Origin: an uncultured Caulobacterales bacterium
GTDB lineage: Bacteria; Pseudomonadota; Alphaproteobacteria; Caulobacterales; Maricaulaceae
Direction of reading: 5' to 3'
Assembly (NCBI GenBank): GCA_938007945.1
Contig: CALLME010000109.1
Location: forward strand, 1-8,593
Length of the DNA stretch: 8,593 bases
The notes below the pieces were generated by a model that was not told the DNA's origin, made no database searches, and saw nothing but the letters and a program-made list of their open reading frames with translations. The first letter of the stretch is position 1; every line of letters starts with the position of its first letter. Position numbers and translations under genes: made by a program. Below are positions 1 through 5,680 of the stretch, in pieces.

Positions 1-654
1 GGCGTCGAAATCCTGTCCGCCAAATGGCCGCTGGCCAATGGGTTTATCTCGCTCGACCCAACAGTCTGGACATTTGACGCGGCTGAGAACCGTGTCGTGT
101 TGCGTATTGACGGTGTCACGGCCGGGGCGTTTCTGGGAGCAGCGAGTGGCGGCGGGCTGACCGTCACAGGCGACGTTGTCGGCACAATCCCTGTCGTTGT
201 CGCGGGCGTAGATGTGCGCATTGATAAAGGACGGCTTGAGGTGAAAAACGGCGGGGTTATTCGATACCGCTCTCAAGAATTGACGTCTGTCGTCGACCTC
301 ATCCCTGAAAAATACGTCACGCTACAAGACTATCAGCAGTTCAGAGAGTTTCAAAAACAAGACGATCCAAGCGAAAATGCAGGCAAAGACCTTGCTTTCA
401 CAGCGCTGCGTAATTTTGAGTATAAGTCGCTTTACGTTCTGCTTGACGGCCCACTTGACGGCGAAATTGAGGTCAATCTGCGCTTTATTGGGCGCAATCC
501 GAAAATCCTCGCGGGCACAGAATTTGACTTTAACGTCACCGTGGTCGGCGAGCTCGTCAATCTCGTGCGCAGTCTCAAACCAGACGGGTCGTTGGACCGA
601 TTAAAGGGATATCTCGATATGGGCGATGACCCATCAGAAGAGGCGAGCCCATGA
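1..654 (+). CDS. ydbH: YdbH family envelope protein, C-terminal part (5' end outside window)
   Basis: The reading frame is open from base 1 to the TGA at 652-654, giving the last 217 residues of a larger protein. YdbH belongs to the AsmA-like group (with TamB and YhdP) thought to form hydrophobic bridges carrying phospholipids from the inner to the outer membrane. What shows this is the C-terminal pattern of alternating beta strands, with a glycine-rich turn, then a V-G-T-I-P-V-V-V-A-G-V-D stretch (about residues 60-71) and I-D-K-G-R-L-E-V-K-N-G-G soon after. This resembles the end of the YdbH dicarboxylate-transport-type domain. The strongest support is context: a YnbE lipoprotein gene and a YdbL gene follow in the same order as in E. 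coli. A TTG at 97 could be taken as a start, but coding continues upstream of it. The C-terminus is acidic (G-D-D-P-S-E-E). The family call is good; transport function is inferred from E. coli homologues. Confidence 0.82.
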   Translation, partial: GVEILSAKWPLANGFISLDPTVWTFDAAENRVVLRIDGVTAGAFLGAASGGGLTVTGDVVGTIPVVVAGVDVRIDKGRLEVKNGGVIRYRSQELTSVVDLIPEKYVTLQDYQQFREFQKQDDPSENAGKDLAFTALRNFEYKSLYVLLDGPLDGEIEVNLRFIGRNPKILAGTEFDFNVTVVGELVNLVRSLKPDGSLDRLKGYLDMGDDPSEEASP

Positions 655-731
655 CGACCCTGATGATTAAATCTCTTGATAAAACAAACTATTCATCCCA
701 AGTTCAGACTGAAAAGGATAAAAGGTCATGA
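651..731 (+). CDS. possible 26-residue leader or linking ORF between ydbH and ynbE
   Basis: An ATG at 651 overlaps the ydbH stop (ATGA), and this frame runs 26 codons to a TGA at 729-731 that in turn overlaps the ynbE ATG at 728. The peptide begins M-T-T-L-M-I-K-S-L and is otherwise polar and Lys-rich, with no recognised domain or signal. The double ATGA arrangement would let ribosomes pass from ydbH to ynbE by coupled termination and re-initiation. It could equally be chance, since ynbE has its own purine-rich ribosome-binding stretch at about 713-725. I see no homology support. Confidence 0.2.
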   Translation: MTTLMIKSLDKTNYSSQVQTEKDKRS

Positions 732-916
732 TAAATAAGGTGTTTCTCTATGGCATAGCGGCCTGTTTCTTGGTCGGTTGTCAGCCGAAATTACAGATTG
801 TGGCGCCAGATAAGCCCATAGAAATCAACTTGAATATCAAAATTGATCAACAAGTGCGCGTTAGACTTGATAAAGACGTGGATGATTTGATTACGAGTAA
901 CCCCGACCTATTTTAA
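728..916 (+). CDS. ynbE: YnbE-type small outer-membrane lipoprotein
   Basis: A 62-residue lipoprotein precursor. The start is an N-terminal Met-Ile-Asn-Lys followed by a hydrophobic core and the lipobox L-V-G-C, so Cys18 is the predicted lipidated residue after signal peptidase II cleavage. The mature part of about 45 residues begins Q-P-K and contains the I-E-I-N-L-N-I-K-I-D-Q-Q-V motif followed by V-R-V-R-L-D-K-D-V-D-D-L, a beta-strand-forming segment typical of YnbE. In E. coli YnbE pairs with the C-terminal end of YdbH to help make the inner-to-outer-membrane lipid bridge. It lies between ydbH and ydbL, 73 bases after the ydbH stop and 11 bases before ydbL, so the three are very probably co-transcribed. 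A purine-rich AAGGATAAAAGG precedes the ATG. Identification rests on length, lipobox, motif and gene order together. Confidence 0.88.
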   Translation: MINKVFLYGIAACFLVGCQPKLQIVAPDKPIEINLNIKIDQQVRVRLDKDVDDLITSNPDLF

Positions 917-921
917 GGAGG
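915..921 (+). promoter_or_regulatory. ydbL ribosome binding site overlapping the ynbE stop
   Basis: AAGGAGG is a full-strength Shine-Dalgarno sequence whose first two bases are the last two of the ynbE TAA codon. It stands six bases before the ydbL ATG at 928. The arrangement suggests ydbL is translated efficiently from the same mRNA, and it fixes the ydbL start. Confidence 0.75.
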
Positions 922-927
922 TCTAAA

Positions 928-1299
928 ATGAAGAAATTACTGATTGCCGCCCTCGCGGCCCTGACAGTCACGGCCGCTGGTACAGCGGGCTATAGCGTAT
1001 TTCACGCCACACCTGCCTATGCCGCAAGCGCCAAAGCCGTCGTCGACCAAGCTGTCGCCGCGGGCCGTATTGGTGAGCGCATCGATGGCTATCTCGCCAT
1101 TGTCAGCAATGCCTCTGATGAAGAGCGCCGCGCCATGAACGAGATTAATATCGGCCGCAAGAGCGTCTACACAGACTTGGCTGAGAAAAAAGGCGTATCT
1201 GTCGAAGTGATTAGCCGCCTCTCTGGTGAGAAGCAAATCGCCAAAGCCGCGCCGGGCTCCATGATTATGAATGATAGTGGGCAGTGGTCTAAAAAATAG
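928..1299 (+). CDS. ydbL: YdbL family secreted protein (DUF1318)
   Basis: A 123-residue protein with a Sec signal peptide: M-K-K, a long Ala/Leu-rich core and a likely signal peptidase I site after A-Y-A (about residue 32). The mature periplasmic part begins A-S-A-K-A-V-V-D-Q-A and has the family-typical G-R-I-G-E-R-I-D-G-Y-L segment, then a helix with N-E-I-N-I-G-R-K-S-V-Y, and ends in a P-G-S-M-I-M-N-D-S-G-Q-W-like tail common in DUF1318 proteins. In E. coli YdbL acts as a periplasmic partner that controls YdbH-YnbE association. The start is fixed by the AAGGAGG six bases upstream. It is the last gene of the ydbH-ynbE-ydbL set, and a strong hairpin terminator follows 22 bases after the stop. 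Confidence 0.9.
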   Translation: MKKLLIAALAALTVTAAGTAGYSVFHATPAYAASAKAVVDQAVAAGRIGERIDGYLAIVSNASDEERRAMNEINIGRKSVYTDLAEKKGVSVEVISRLSGEKQIAKAAPGSMIMNDSGQWSKK

Positions 1300-1321
1300 A
1301 CCTGCTCACATGTAAGTTTTG

Positions 1322-1357
1322 AAACCGCGTCCGCTCCCAAGGCGGGCGCGGTTTTTT
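1322..1357 (+). terminator. rho-independent terminator of the ydbH-ynbE-ydbL operon
   Basis: A 12-bp GC-rich stem, AACCGCGTCCGC (1323-1334) with GCGGGCGCGGTT (1342-1353), holds one T-G wobble and a 7-base loop. It runs into six T residues (1352-1357). It separates the envelope operon from chpT. Confidence 0.92.
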
Positions 1358-1381
1358 GTTGTCTCCAACGCTTTTGGACGG

Positions 1382-1411
1382 TTGCAAAACACGCCAAATC
1401 GTGACGATATA
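1382..1411 (+). promoter_or_regulatory. candidate sigma70-type promoter for chpT
   Basis: TTGCAA at 1382-1387 and GATATA at 1406-1411 with an 18-base spacer lie after the terminator and 27 bases before the chpT ATG. It is the best match in this short gap, but each box departs from consensus and there is no independent support. Confidence 0.35.
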
Positions 1412-1437
1412 GCGCCGAACTTATTTCGGAGCGAGCC

Positions 1438-2085
1438 ATGTCAGACCCTAAACTTTCATCTGCTGGATTTGCGGCCCAAATGTGCGGTCGTATTGCTCAT
1501 GACCTCATCAGCCCAATTGCCGCGCTCGGGACAGCTATCGAAGTGCTCGACGATCCAGATAATGCGGATATGCACGAGGACGCGATAGAGCTTGTGAAAA
1601 CGTCAGCGCGGCAAGCCTCTGGAAAATTGCAATTTCTGCGCCTCGCCTTTGGGGCAGGTGGCTCTGCGCCAGGCGTGATTGGCGTTGATCAGCTTAAGAC
1701 GCTAACAGACGGCATTTACGGTGACGCGAAAGCCGAGATTATTTGGAACACAGACCGCGACGGGATAGAAAAAGACGCCGCGCGCTTACTGCTCAACCTC
1801 ATCATGCTTGGCGTCCAAGCCGTCCCGCGCGGCGGCAGCGTGACTGTGCTGACCCGCGATGTCGAAGACCAATTTGAAATGCGCCTGACATGTGTCGGAC
1901 CCAAAGCGCGCCTCGCGGACGCGGTCAAGCTTACTCTGGCAGGGAAAATGCCAGAAGACGGTTTTGACGGCCGCACCATACAGCCTTTCTACGCAGGCCT
2001 CATCCTGCGCGAACTCGGCGGAAAAATCGCCGCAGGTGCAGACGAAGACCGCGTCGTCTTCAGCGCGAAATTACCGCAGTCATAA
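1438..2085 (+). CDS. chpT: histidine phosphotransferase ChpT
   Basis: A 215-residue ChpT. In Caulobacter ChpT is a cytoplasmic dimer that takes phosphate from the hybrid kinase CckA and hands it to CtrA and CpdR, so it is the middle step of the cell-cycle relay. The N-terminal helix carries C-G-R-I-A-H-D-L-I-S-P-I-A-A-L-G; His21 is the phosphorylated residue in the H-D-L-x-S-P motif. A helical hairpin (to about residue 70) is followed by a Bergerat-like alpha/beta domain that lacks ATP-binding boxes, as expected for ChpT, which resembles a histidine kinase but does not bind ATP. The protein ends in the usual I-Q-P-F-Y-A-G-L-I-L-R-E-L-G-G-K-I strand-helix segment. The ATG is preceded by GGAGCG at 1428-1433. 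It stands alone after a terminator, 203 bases before the CheA-like gene, and its target ctrA is less than 3 kb downstream. Confidence 0.95.
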   Translation: MSDPKLSSAGFAAQMCGRIAHDLISPIAALGTAIEVLDDPDNADMHEDAIELVKTSARQASGKLQFLRLAFGAGGSAPGVIGVDQLKTLTDGIYGDAKAEIIWNTDRDGIEKDAARLLLNLIMLGVQAVPRGGSVTVLTRDVEDQFEMRLTCVGPKARLADAVKLTLAGKMPEDGFDGRTIQPFYAGLILRELGGKIAAGADEDRVVFSAKLPQS

Positions 2086-2233
2086 ACTGTTTCGGTTGCT
2101 TAGTCTGGCCTTTGCACGTTAGTGAATATCTAAGCTGCACCGCATTTTCGTCTCAAACATTTGCGGATTAATTCCACCCCGCCTTTATCGCCTATTAACG
2201 AATTTTCTTCACTCTTGAGGGGAGTGGTGTGTG

Positions 2234-2273
2234 GTGCGAATCGCACGCTGATTGGCGCATGTGCGCTTTTTTT
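2234..2273 (+). promoter_or_regulatory. attenuator-like leader of the CheA-like gene: two hairpins and a T7 tract
   Basis: GTGCGA-A-TCGCAC (2234-2246) is a perfect inverted repeat. Nine bases on, GCGCA-TG-TGCGC (2255-2266) is a second, followed directly by seven T residues (2267-2273). The CGCAC arm of the first repeat (2242-2246) can also pair with GTGCG (2261-2265) of the second, so two alternative folds exclude each other, as in transcription attenuators. The second stem is short, with a four-base loop if drawn realistically, so termination would be weak. The structure ends just before the AAGGA of the next gene. Confidence 0.35.
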
Positions 2274-2278
2274 AAGGA
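2274..2278 (+). promoter_or_regulatory. ribosome binding site deciding the CheA-like start
   Basis: AAGGA lies ten bases before the ATG at 2289 (seven before an in-frame TTG at 2286). The in-frame GTG at 2229 would read through the hairpins and T-tract to give a Trp/Cys-rich N-terminus unlike the rest of the protein. I therefore prefer 2289. Confidence 0.6.
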
Positions 2279-2288
2279 AAGCTGGTTG

Positions 2289-3482
2289 ATGGGTGATGAC
2301 CTGACAGTAGCACGGCGGTTTTGCGACTCTGTTCAAGGTGAACTTGAGGGGTTGATTGAGGCCGTCTGCGCGCAGCCCTGCGCCGCGCCTGATGTGCTGA
2401 TTGGCTCTCTTGATAAGATTCAAGCCGGCGCCAAGAGCTTGCGCGCGCGTGCCATCTTTCGTGCCGCGCAAACCGTGGTCAATGCCGTCAATGACCGTGC
2501 GCCTTTGCCGACCGTGCAGGGGCGTGTGCTGTCACTGAACACATTATTTTTGCAATATGAAAGCGGGCTAAACGAGATTGCGCCGCGCCCTGCCAATGTA
2601 GAGGGCCATGAGGAGGCTGAGACCTTAGAGCCTGAGATCTTAGAGCCTGAGATATTAGAGCCTGAGACTGACGCTGTATTTACACCCGACGCTCCGCCTA
2701 TGCCAGACATTGAGGCGCGCTACCGTGCGGCTCGTGCGGGGCTCGCCCCGCTCATGGGGTTGACCAAAGTGGGGCCTGAACGCGAGTCGTTGACAAAGCT
2801 CGCAAGTTTTTCGGAAGATGAAATAGAGGGTCAACTTGTTTCGCTTGCAACTGCTGATGTCCTTGAAGGCGAGCCCATAGAACAAATAGTCGCGCCTTTA
2901 GAAAGTTTGGAAGACCCTCTAGAGCTAACAACGACAGAGCTTGATGTCACAGCCTTAACCTCGCCTGTCCCGCCTAAAACGCAATCATCTGTCCCAGTTG
3001 CTTTTGAAAATTTAATGGACGGCTTCATCACGCAAGCCCTGCATGAGGCGCGGCTGACAGAAAAAACCGTAAGTGTGTCTTACGCGGCTGACGGTGTCAC
3101 GATTGGCGCAGAGCGTGTGAATGCGGCGCAGCATGTGCTTGACCATATTGCGCGGACTTGCGTGCGCTCAATCTTGGAAAAACCAGAAACGCGCCGCGCG
3201 CGCGGTCAGAGCGGAGCAGGACATATTGCTGTAACAGTGACGCAAAATCACAGCGCGACGACTATCTCTGTTAAATGTCCTGGTGCGCCCTTGGGGGTCA
3301 GTGCATTTATGCCGTCGCAAGATATGACGGCCTCTCGTCTTGAGGGTATGATGATTACACCAGGCCCTCATGCGGCGGATGAACTCGCGCATATTGTCGT
3401 GTCTGTACCGCGCGCGCGAAAACAAAAATTGACTGAACCGATGGACGATGACGTCATCTCGGCTGCGGAGATTGCCTCATGA
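2289..3482 (+). CDS. degenerate CheA-like protein (pseudo-histidine kinase)
   Basis: A 397-residue protein from the ATG at 2289 (417 residues if GTG 2229 were used). Residues 1-95 look like a CheA P1 (Hpt) helical bundle, but the segment aligning with A-H-T-L-K-G-S-A reads L-D-K-I-Q-A-G-A-K-S-L, so the phosphoacceptor His is replaced by Asp42. A long acidic linker with three L-E-P-E type repeats follows (about 105-130). From about residue 240 comes a CheA-type ATPase region. L-D-H-I-A-R-T-C-V-R-S-I-L-E-K-P-E-T-R (284-302) matches the N-box L-x-H-L-V-R-N-A-V-D-H-G-I-E-x-P-E, but Asn is Thr290, Asp is Arg293, His is Ser294 and Gly is Ile295. No D-D-G-x-G box and no CheW-like P5 domain are seen. 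It overlaps the receiver gene by ATGA (3479-3482). It is probably non-catalytic; a binding or scaffold role with the receiver, ChpT or CckA is inference. Confidence 0.75.
   Translation: MGDDLTVARRFCDSVQGELEGLIEAVCAQPCAAPDVLIGSLDKIQAGAKSLRARAIFRAAQTVVNAVNDRAPLPTVQGRVLSLNTLFLQYESGLNEIAPRPANVEGHEEAETLEPEILEPEILEPETDAVFTPDAPPMPDIEARYRAARAGLAPLMGLTKVGPERESLTKLASFSEDEIEGQLVSLATADVLEGEPIEQIVAPLESLEDPLELTTTELDVTALTSPVPPKTQSSVPVAFENLMDGFITQALHEARLTEKTVSVSYAADGVTIGAERVNAAQHVLDHIARTCVRSILEKPETRRARGQSGAGHIAVTVTQNHSATTISVKCPGAPLGVSAFMPSQDMTASRLEGMMITPGPHAADELAHIVVSVPRARKQKLTEPMDDDVISAAEIAS
2619..2668 (+). repeat. 15-bp in-frame tandem repeat, 3.3 copies
   Basis: Units at 2619-2633, 2634-2648 and 2649-2663 (GAGAYCTTAGAGCCT-like, one or two differences between copies) plus a partial fourth. 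They encode E-T-L-E-P, E-I-L-E-P and E-I-L-E-P in the acidic linker of the CheA-like protein. Such repeats can gain or lose units by slippage while keeping frame, so they would vary linker length. Confidence 0.85.
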
Positions 3483-3844
3483 AAACCTGCCTCGTTGTTG
3501 ACGATTCAAAAATGATACGCCGCGTGGCGGGTCGTATCCTCAAAGACTTGTCTTTTGAAACCTCGGAAGCCGCCAATGGACAAGACGCACTCGATCAATG
3601 CCGTGGTCAAATGCCAGACGCCATTTTGCTCGATTGGAATATGCCCGTCATGGACGGTCTGAACTTCTTAAAGACTTTGCGCAAAGAGCCAAAAGGCGGA
3701 GACCCCGTTGTGGTGTTTTGCACCGCAGAACGTGACGTGACTAAAATCACCGAAGCTTTAGAGGCGGGCGCGGATGAATATGTGATGAAGCCATTTGATA
3801 GCGATATCATAGAAAGTAAATTCATGATGGCAGGGCTTATTTAA
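3479..3844 (+). CDS. single-domain CheY-like response regulator
   Basis: A 121-residue stand-alone receiver domain with no output domain. All phosphorylation residues are present: acidic pair Asp8-Asp9 in V-V-D-D-S, phosphoacceptor Asp52 in L-L-D-W-N-M-P-V-M-D-G, Thr82 in V-V-F-C-T-A-E-R-D, and Lys104 in Y-V-M-K-P-F-D. The D-W-N-M-P and F-C-T-A-E segments and the K-P-F-D-S-D-I ending fit a receiver type widespread in alphaproteobacteria. The ATG overlaps the stop of the CheA-like gene, so translation is probably coupled, and the CheR-like start is two bases after its own stop. Because its CheA-like neighbour appears unable to phosphorylate it, its phosphate donor may be ChpT/CckA or another kinase. 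It could act as a phosphate sink or as an allosteric partner. The receiver call is firm; the partner is unknown. Confidence 0.93.
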   Translation: MKTCLVVDDSKMIRRVAGRILKDLSFETSEAANGQDALDQCRGQMPDAILLDWNMPVMDGLNFLKTLRKEPKGGDPVVVFCTAERDVTKITEALEAGADEYVMKPFDSDIIESKFMMAGLI

Positions 3845-3846
3845 TT

Positions 3847-4827
3847 ATGTCCGCTGCGTTGTCGCTCAAACCCTCTTATTACGAAGCGCTTAAGCGGCTA
3901 ACACTTGAGCTTGCGGGTGTGAACCTCGGCGGCAATCATGAGTTCCTGATTGAGACACGCTTATCGGCGCTGGCGCGGCAAGAGGGCTATGACAATCTCC
4001 AGATGATGATTGAAGAGCTATTTGGCAGCGGACAAACGCGACTTGCTGTGCACGTGGTCTCTGCTTTGCTAGAGCGCGACTCGCAATTTAATGATGACGC
4101 TGAAAGCCTCGAAGACATTTTGAACACGGTTTTACCTGTTCTGCACCGCCTTTATAAAGGAACGACCCTGCGCATACTCTCTTATGGCTGCTCAAGCGGG
4201 CAAGAGCCTTATTCGATCGCCATGGCGATTGAAAAAAATAAAGATCTCTTTCCAGGACTGAAATATGAAATAGCGGCGGTGGACTATCCGTCTGTCGCCA
4301 TCGACCGCGCGCGGGCGGGGCGTTATACGCATTTTGATGTGCAGCGCGGACTGCCGATTACTGACCTAATTCGCTTTTTTGACCGCGCGGGCGAGGACTG
4401 GATAATTAAGGACAGCCTTAAAGACAGAATTGTGTTTACCGACTTTCATTTGCTGTCGAAGCTCGATGTGCTCGGTGAGTTTCATTTAGTCGTATTTCGC
4501 AAAGGTCTTGCGCGCTACAGCGCACCGGCTCAAATCCGTGTGTTGCGCGAGCTTACGTCTGTAGTGCGCGAACTCGGCTTTTTAGTCTTGGGACGCGGGG
4601 AAGACGTGTCAAATCTGAACTTCGGTCTCGACGGTGTGGAAGGCGTTCCGCATATATTGCGCAAGCGCGAAATGATTATCGAAGAGCCAATTGACCCAAA
4701 CGCTAAGGTTCCAAGCGGGCGGACAACGTTTGAGGGCGCGAAACGCCGCTTTAATCGCGCCCGCTCCGATTTGTCTGAAACACGCCCTGAGCAAGTGTCG
4801 CAAGAAGGCAAGACAAGCGTCGCCTAA
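3847..4827 (+). CDS. CheR-like methyltransferase homologue with altered motifs
   Basis: A 326-residue protein with CheR architecture: N-terminal helical domain (about 8-70), then an AdoMet-dependent Rossmann-like domain. Motif I is well kept as I-L-S-Y-G-C-S-S-G-Q-E-P-Y-S-I-A-M (110-126). Other signatures are not. The T-T-N-x-T-x-F-F-R segment that binds AdoMet through Arg reads L-E-R-D-S-Q-F-N-D (about 75-83), so the Arg is Asp83. The acidic A-T-D-I-D is A-V-D-Y-P (144-148), which keeps Asp146. The F-C-R-N-V-L-I-Y-F motif reads V-F-R-K-G-L-A-R-Y (216-224). The basic tail after about 285 is extra. Its start lies two bases after the receiver stop with no clear Shine-Dalgarno, implying coupling. 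No MCP receptor gene is nearby. It may have lost methyl transfer or changed substrate; classical receptor methylation seems unlikely. Confidence 0.8.
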   Translation: MSAALSLKPSYYEALKRLTLELAGVNLGGNHEFLIETRLSALARQEGYDNLQMMIEELFGSGQTRLAVHVVSALLERDSQFNDDAESLEDILNTVLPVLHRLYKGTTLRILSYGCSSGQEPYSIAMAIEKNKDLFPGLKYEIAAVDYPSVAIDRARAGRYTHFDVQRGLPITDLIRFFDRAGEDWIIKDSLKDRIVFTDFHLLSKLDVLGEFHLVVFRKGLARYSAPAQIRVLRELTSVVRELGFLVLGRGEDVSNLNFGLDGVEGVPHILRKREMIIEEPIDPNAKVPSGRTTFEGAKRRFNRARSDLSETRPEQVSQEGKTSVA

Positions 4828-4874
4828 ATTTTGCGGCTCTCGACTAAATCTCGCATTTATTCATCATAGGCCAC

Positions 4875-4905
4875 AAAAAACCCCGCCTTGCGGCGGGGTG
4901 TTTTT
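4875..4905. terminator. bidirectional terminator between the CheR-like gene and ctrA
   Basis: The stem CCCCGCC (4881-4887) with GGCGGGG (4892-4898) and a TTGC loop is flanked by A6 (4875-4880) on the left and T5 (4901-4905) on the right. It can end both the plus-strand operon and the convergent minus-strand ctrA transcript. Confidence 0.93.
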
Positions 4906-4935
4906 ATATCCGTGGGAGGGATAATGTGTGAGCGA

Positions 4936-5631
4936 CTAAGCGCTCATCTTATCTTTGGCTGGGTCGCGAAGCACATAGCCACGTCCCCAGACAGTTTCGA
5001 TATAATGCTCACCTGCCGTCGCGGCCGCAATTTTCTTGCGTAGCTTACAGATAAAGACGTCGATGATTTTAAGTTCTGGCTCGTCCATGCCGCCGTAGAG
5101 GTGGTTGAGGAACATTTCTTTCGTAAGCGTCGTGCCTTTGCGAAGCGAAAGCAACTCAAGCATTTGGTATTCTTTGCCTGTGAGGTGAACGCGGTGGTCA
5201 CCGACTTCAACCGTCTTGGCATCAAGGTTCACTTTAATGTCGCCTGTTGTAATGATTGACTGGCTGTGCCCTTTAGAGCGGCGTACAACAGCGTGGATGC
5301 GCGCGATAAGCTCATCTTTGTGGAATGGCTTGGTCATGTAATCATCAGCACCTGTGCCGAGGCCGCGGACTTTACTGTCGATGTCATTCGTGCCTGACAG
5401 AATAAAGATAGGTGTGTTGATTTTTGCCATGCGGAGCGTCTTTAAAACGTCAAAGCCTGGCATATCTGGTAAGTTGAGGTCTAGCAGGATGATATCGTAA
5501 TCATATAGCTTGCCTAGATCGACACCCTCTTCCCCAAGGTCGGTCGTATAGACATTGAAGCCCTCTGTTTTGAGCATCAATTCGATACCCTGCGCTGTCG
5601 CGCTATCGTCTTCGATTAGAAGTACGCGCAT
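4936..5631 (-). CDS. ctrA: cell-cycle master response regulator CtrA
   Basis: A 231-residue OmpR-family regulator, the same length as Caulobacter CtrA and almost the same in sequence across its N-terminus ([14 protein letters not shown]). The receiver has Asp51 as phosphoacceptor in L-L-D-L-N-L-P-D-M and Lys in Y-M-T-K-P-F-H-K-D. The winged-helix domain carries [20 protein letters not shown] and [13 protein letters not shown]. When phosphorylated through CckA-ChpT it binds TTAA-N7-TTAA sites, activating flagellar, pilus and division genes and silencing the origin in Caulobacter. The C-terminus ends M-S-A, comparable to the A-A end needed for ClpXP degradation. A GGGAGGG stands eight bases before the ATG. 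It is convergent with the chpT-side operon and divergent from a FliJ-like gene, and its upstream DNA holds GANTC and TTAA sites. Confidence 0.98.
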   Translation of the reverse strand: MRVLLIEDDSATAQGIELMLKTEGFNVYTTDLGEEGVDLGKLYDYDIILLDLNLPDMPGFDVLKTLRMAKINTPIFILSGTNDIDSKVRGLGTGADDYMTKPFHKDELIARIHAVVRRSKGHSQSIITTGDIKVNLDAKTVEVGDHRVHLTGKEYQMLELLSLRKGTTLTKEMFLNHLYGGMDEPELKIIDVFICKLRKKIAAATAGEHYIETVWGRGYVLRDPAKDKMSA

Positions 5632-5650
5632 TTTGTAACCCTCCCAAGGC

Positions 5651-5655
5651 GAATC
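5651..5655. promoter_or_regulatory. GANTC site (CcrM-type methylation), ctrA leader
   Basis: GAATC (GATTC on the minus strand) lies 20 bases upstream of the ctrA start. In Caulobacter, hemimethylation of GANTC in the ctrA P1 promoter ties expression to replication fork passage. The site is seen directly; the role is by analogy. Confidence 0.5.
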
Positions 5656-5680
5656 ATTTCACTTGCCGTCATAAATATAG

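Noticed and set aside
937..1439. Minus-strand frames over ydbL and its terminator
   Set aside because: They cross a strong terminator and a well-supported signal-peptide gene, and carry no recognisable domain.
2161..2189. TTGCGG-N17-TTTATC as a promoter of the CheA-like gene
   Set aside because: Both boxes match consensus at only about half the positions. I note it but do not annotate it.
2168..2198. TTAA at 2168 and TTAAC at 2195 as a CtrA box upstream of the CheA-like gene
   Set aside because: The 23-base spacing does not fit TTAA-N7-TTAA. A single half-site is too common to call.
2229..2288. Longer N-terminus of the CheA-like protein from GTG 2229
   Set aside because: It would translate two hairpins and a T7 run into a Trp/Cys-rich stretch. 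A good AAGGA precedes the ATG at 2289 and the helical domain begins only after it.
2619..2668. Tandem repeats as a CRISPR array
   Set aside because: The units are 15 bp without spacers, and they are in frame inside a gene.
4530..4811. Minus-strand open frames opposite the CheR-like gene
   Set aside because: They lie wholly antisense to a clear coding gene, show no family motifs, and have Arg/Ser/Pro-rich composition typical of antisense reading.
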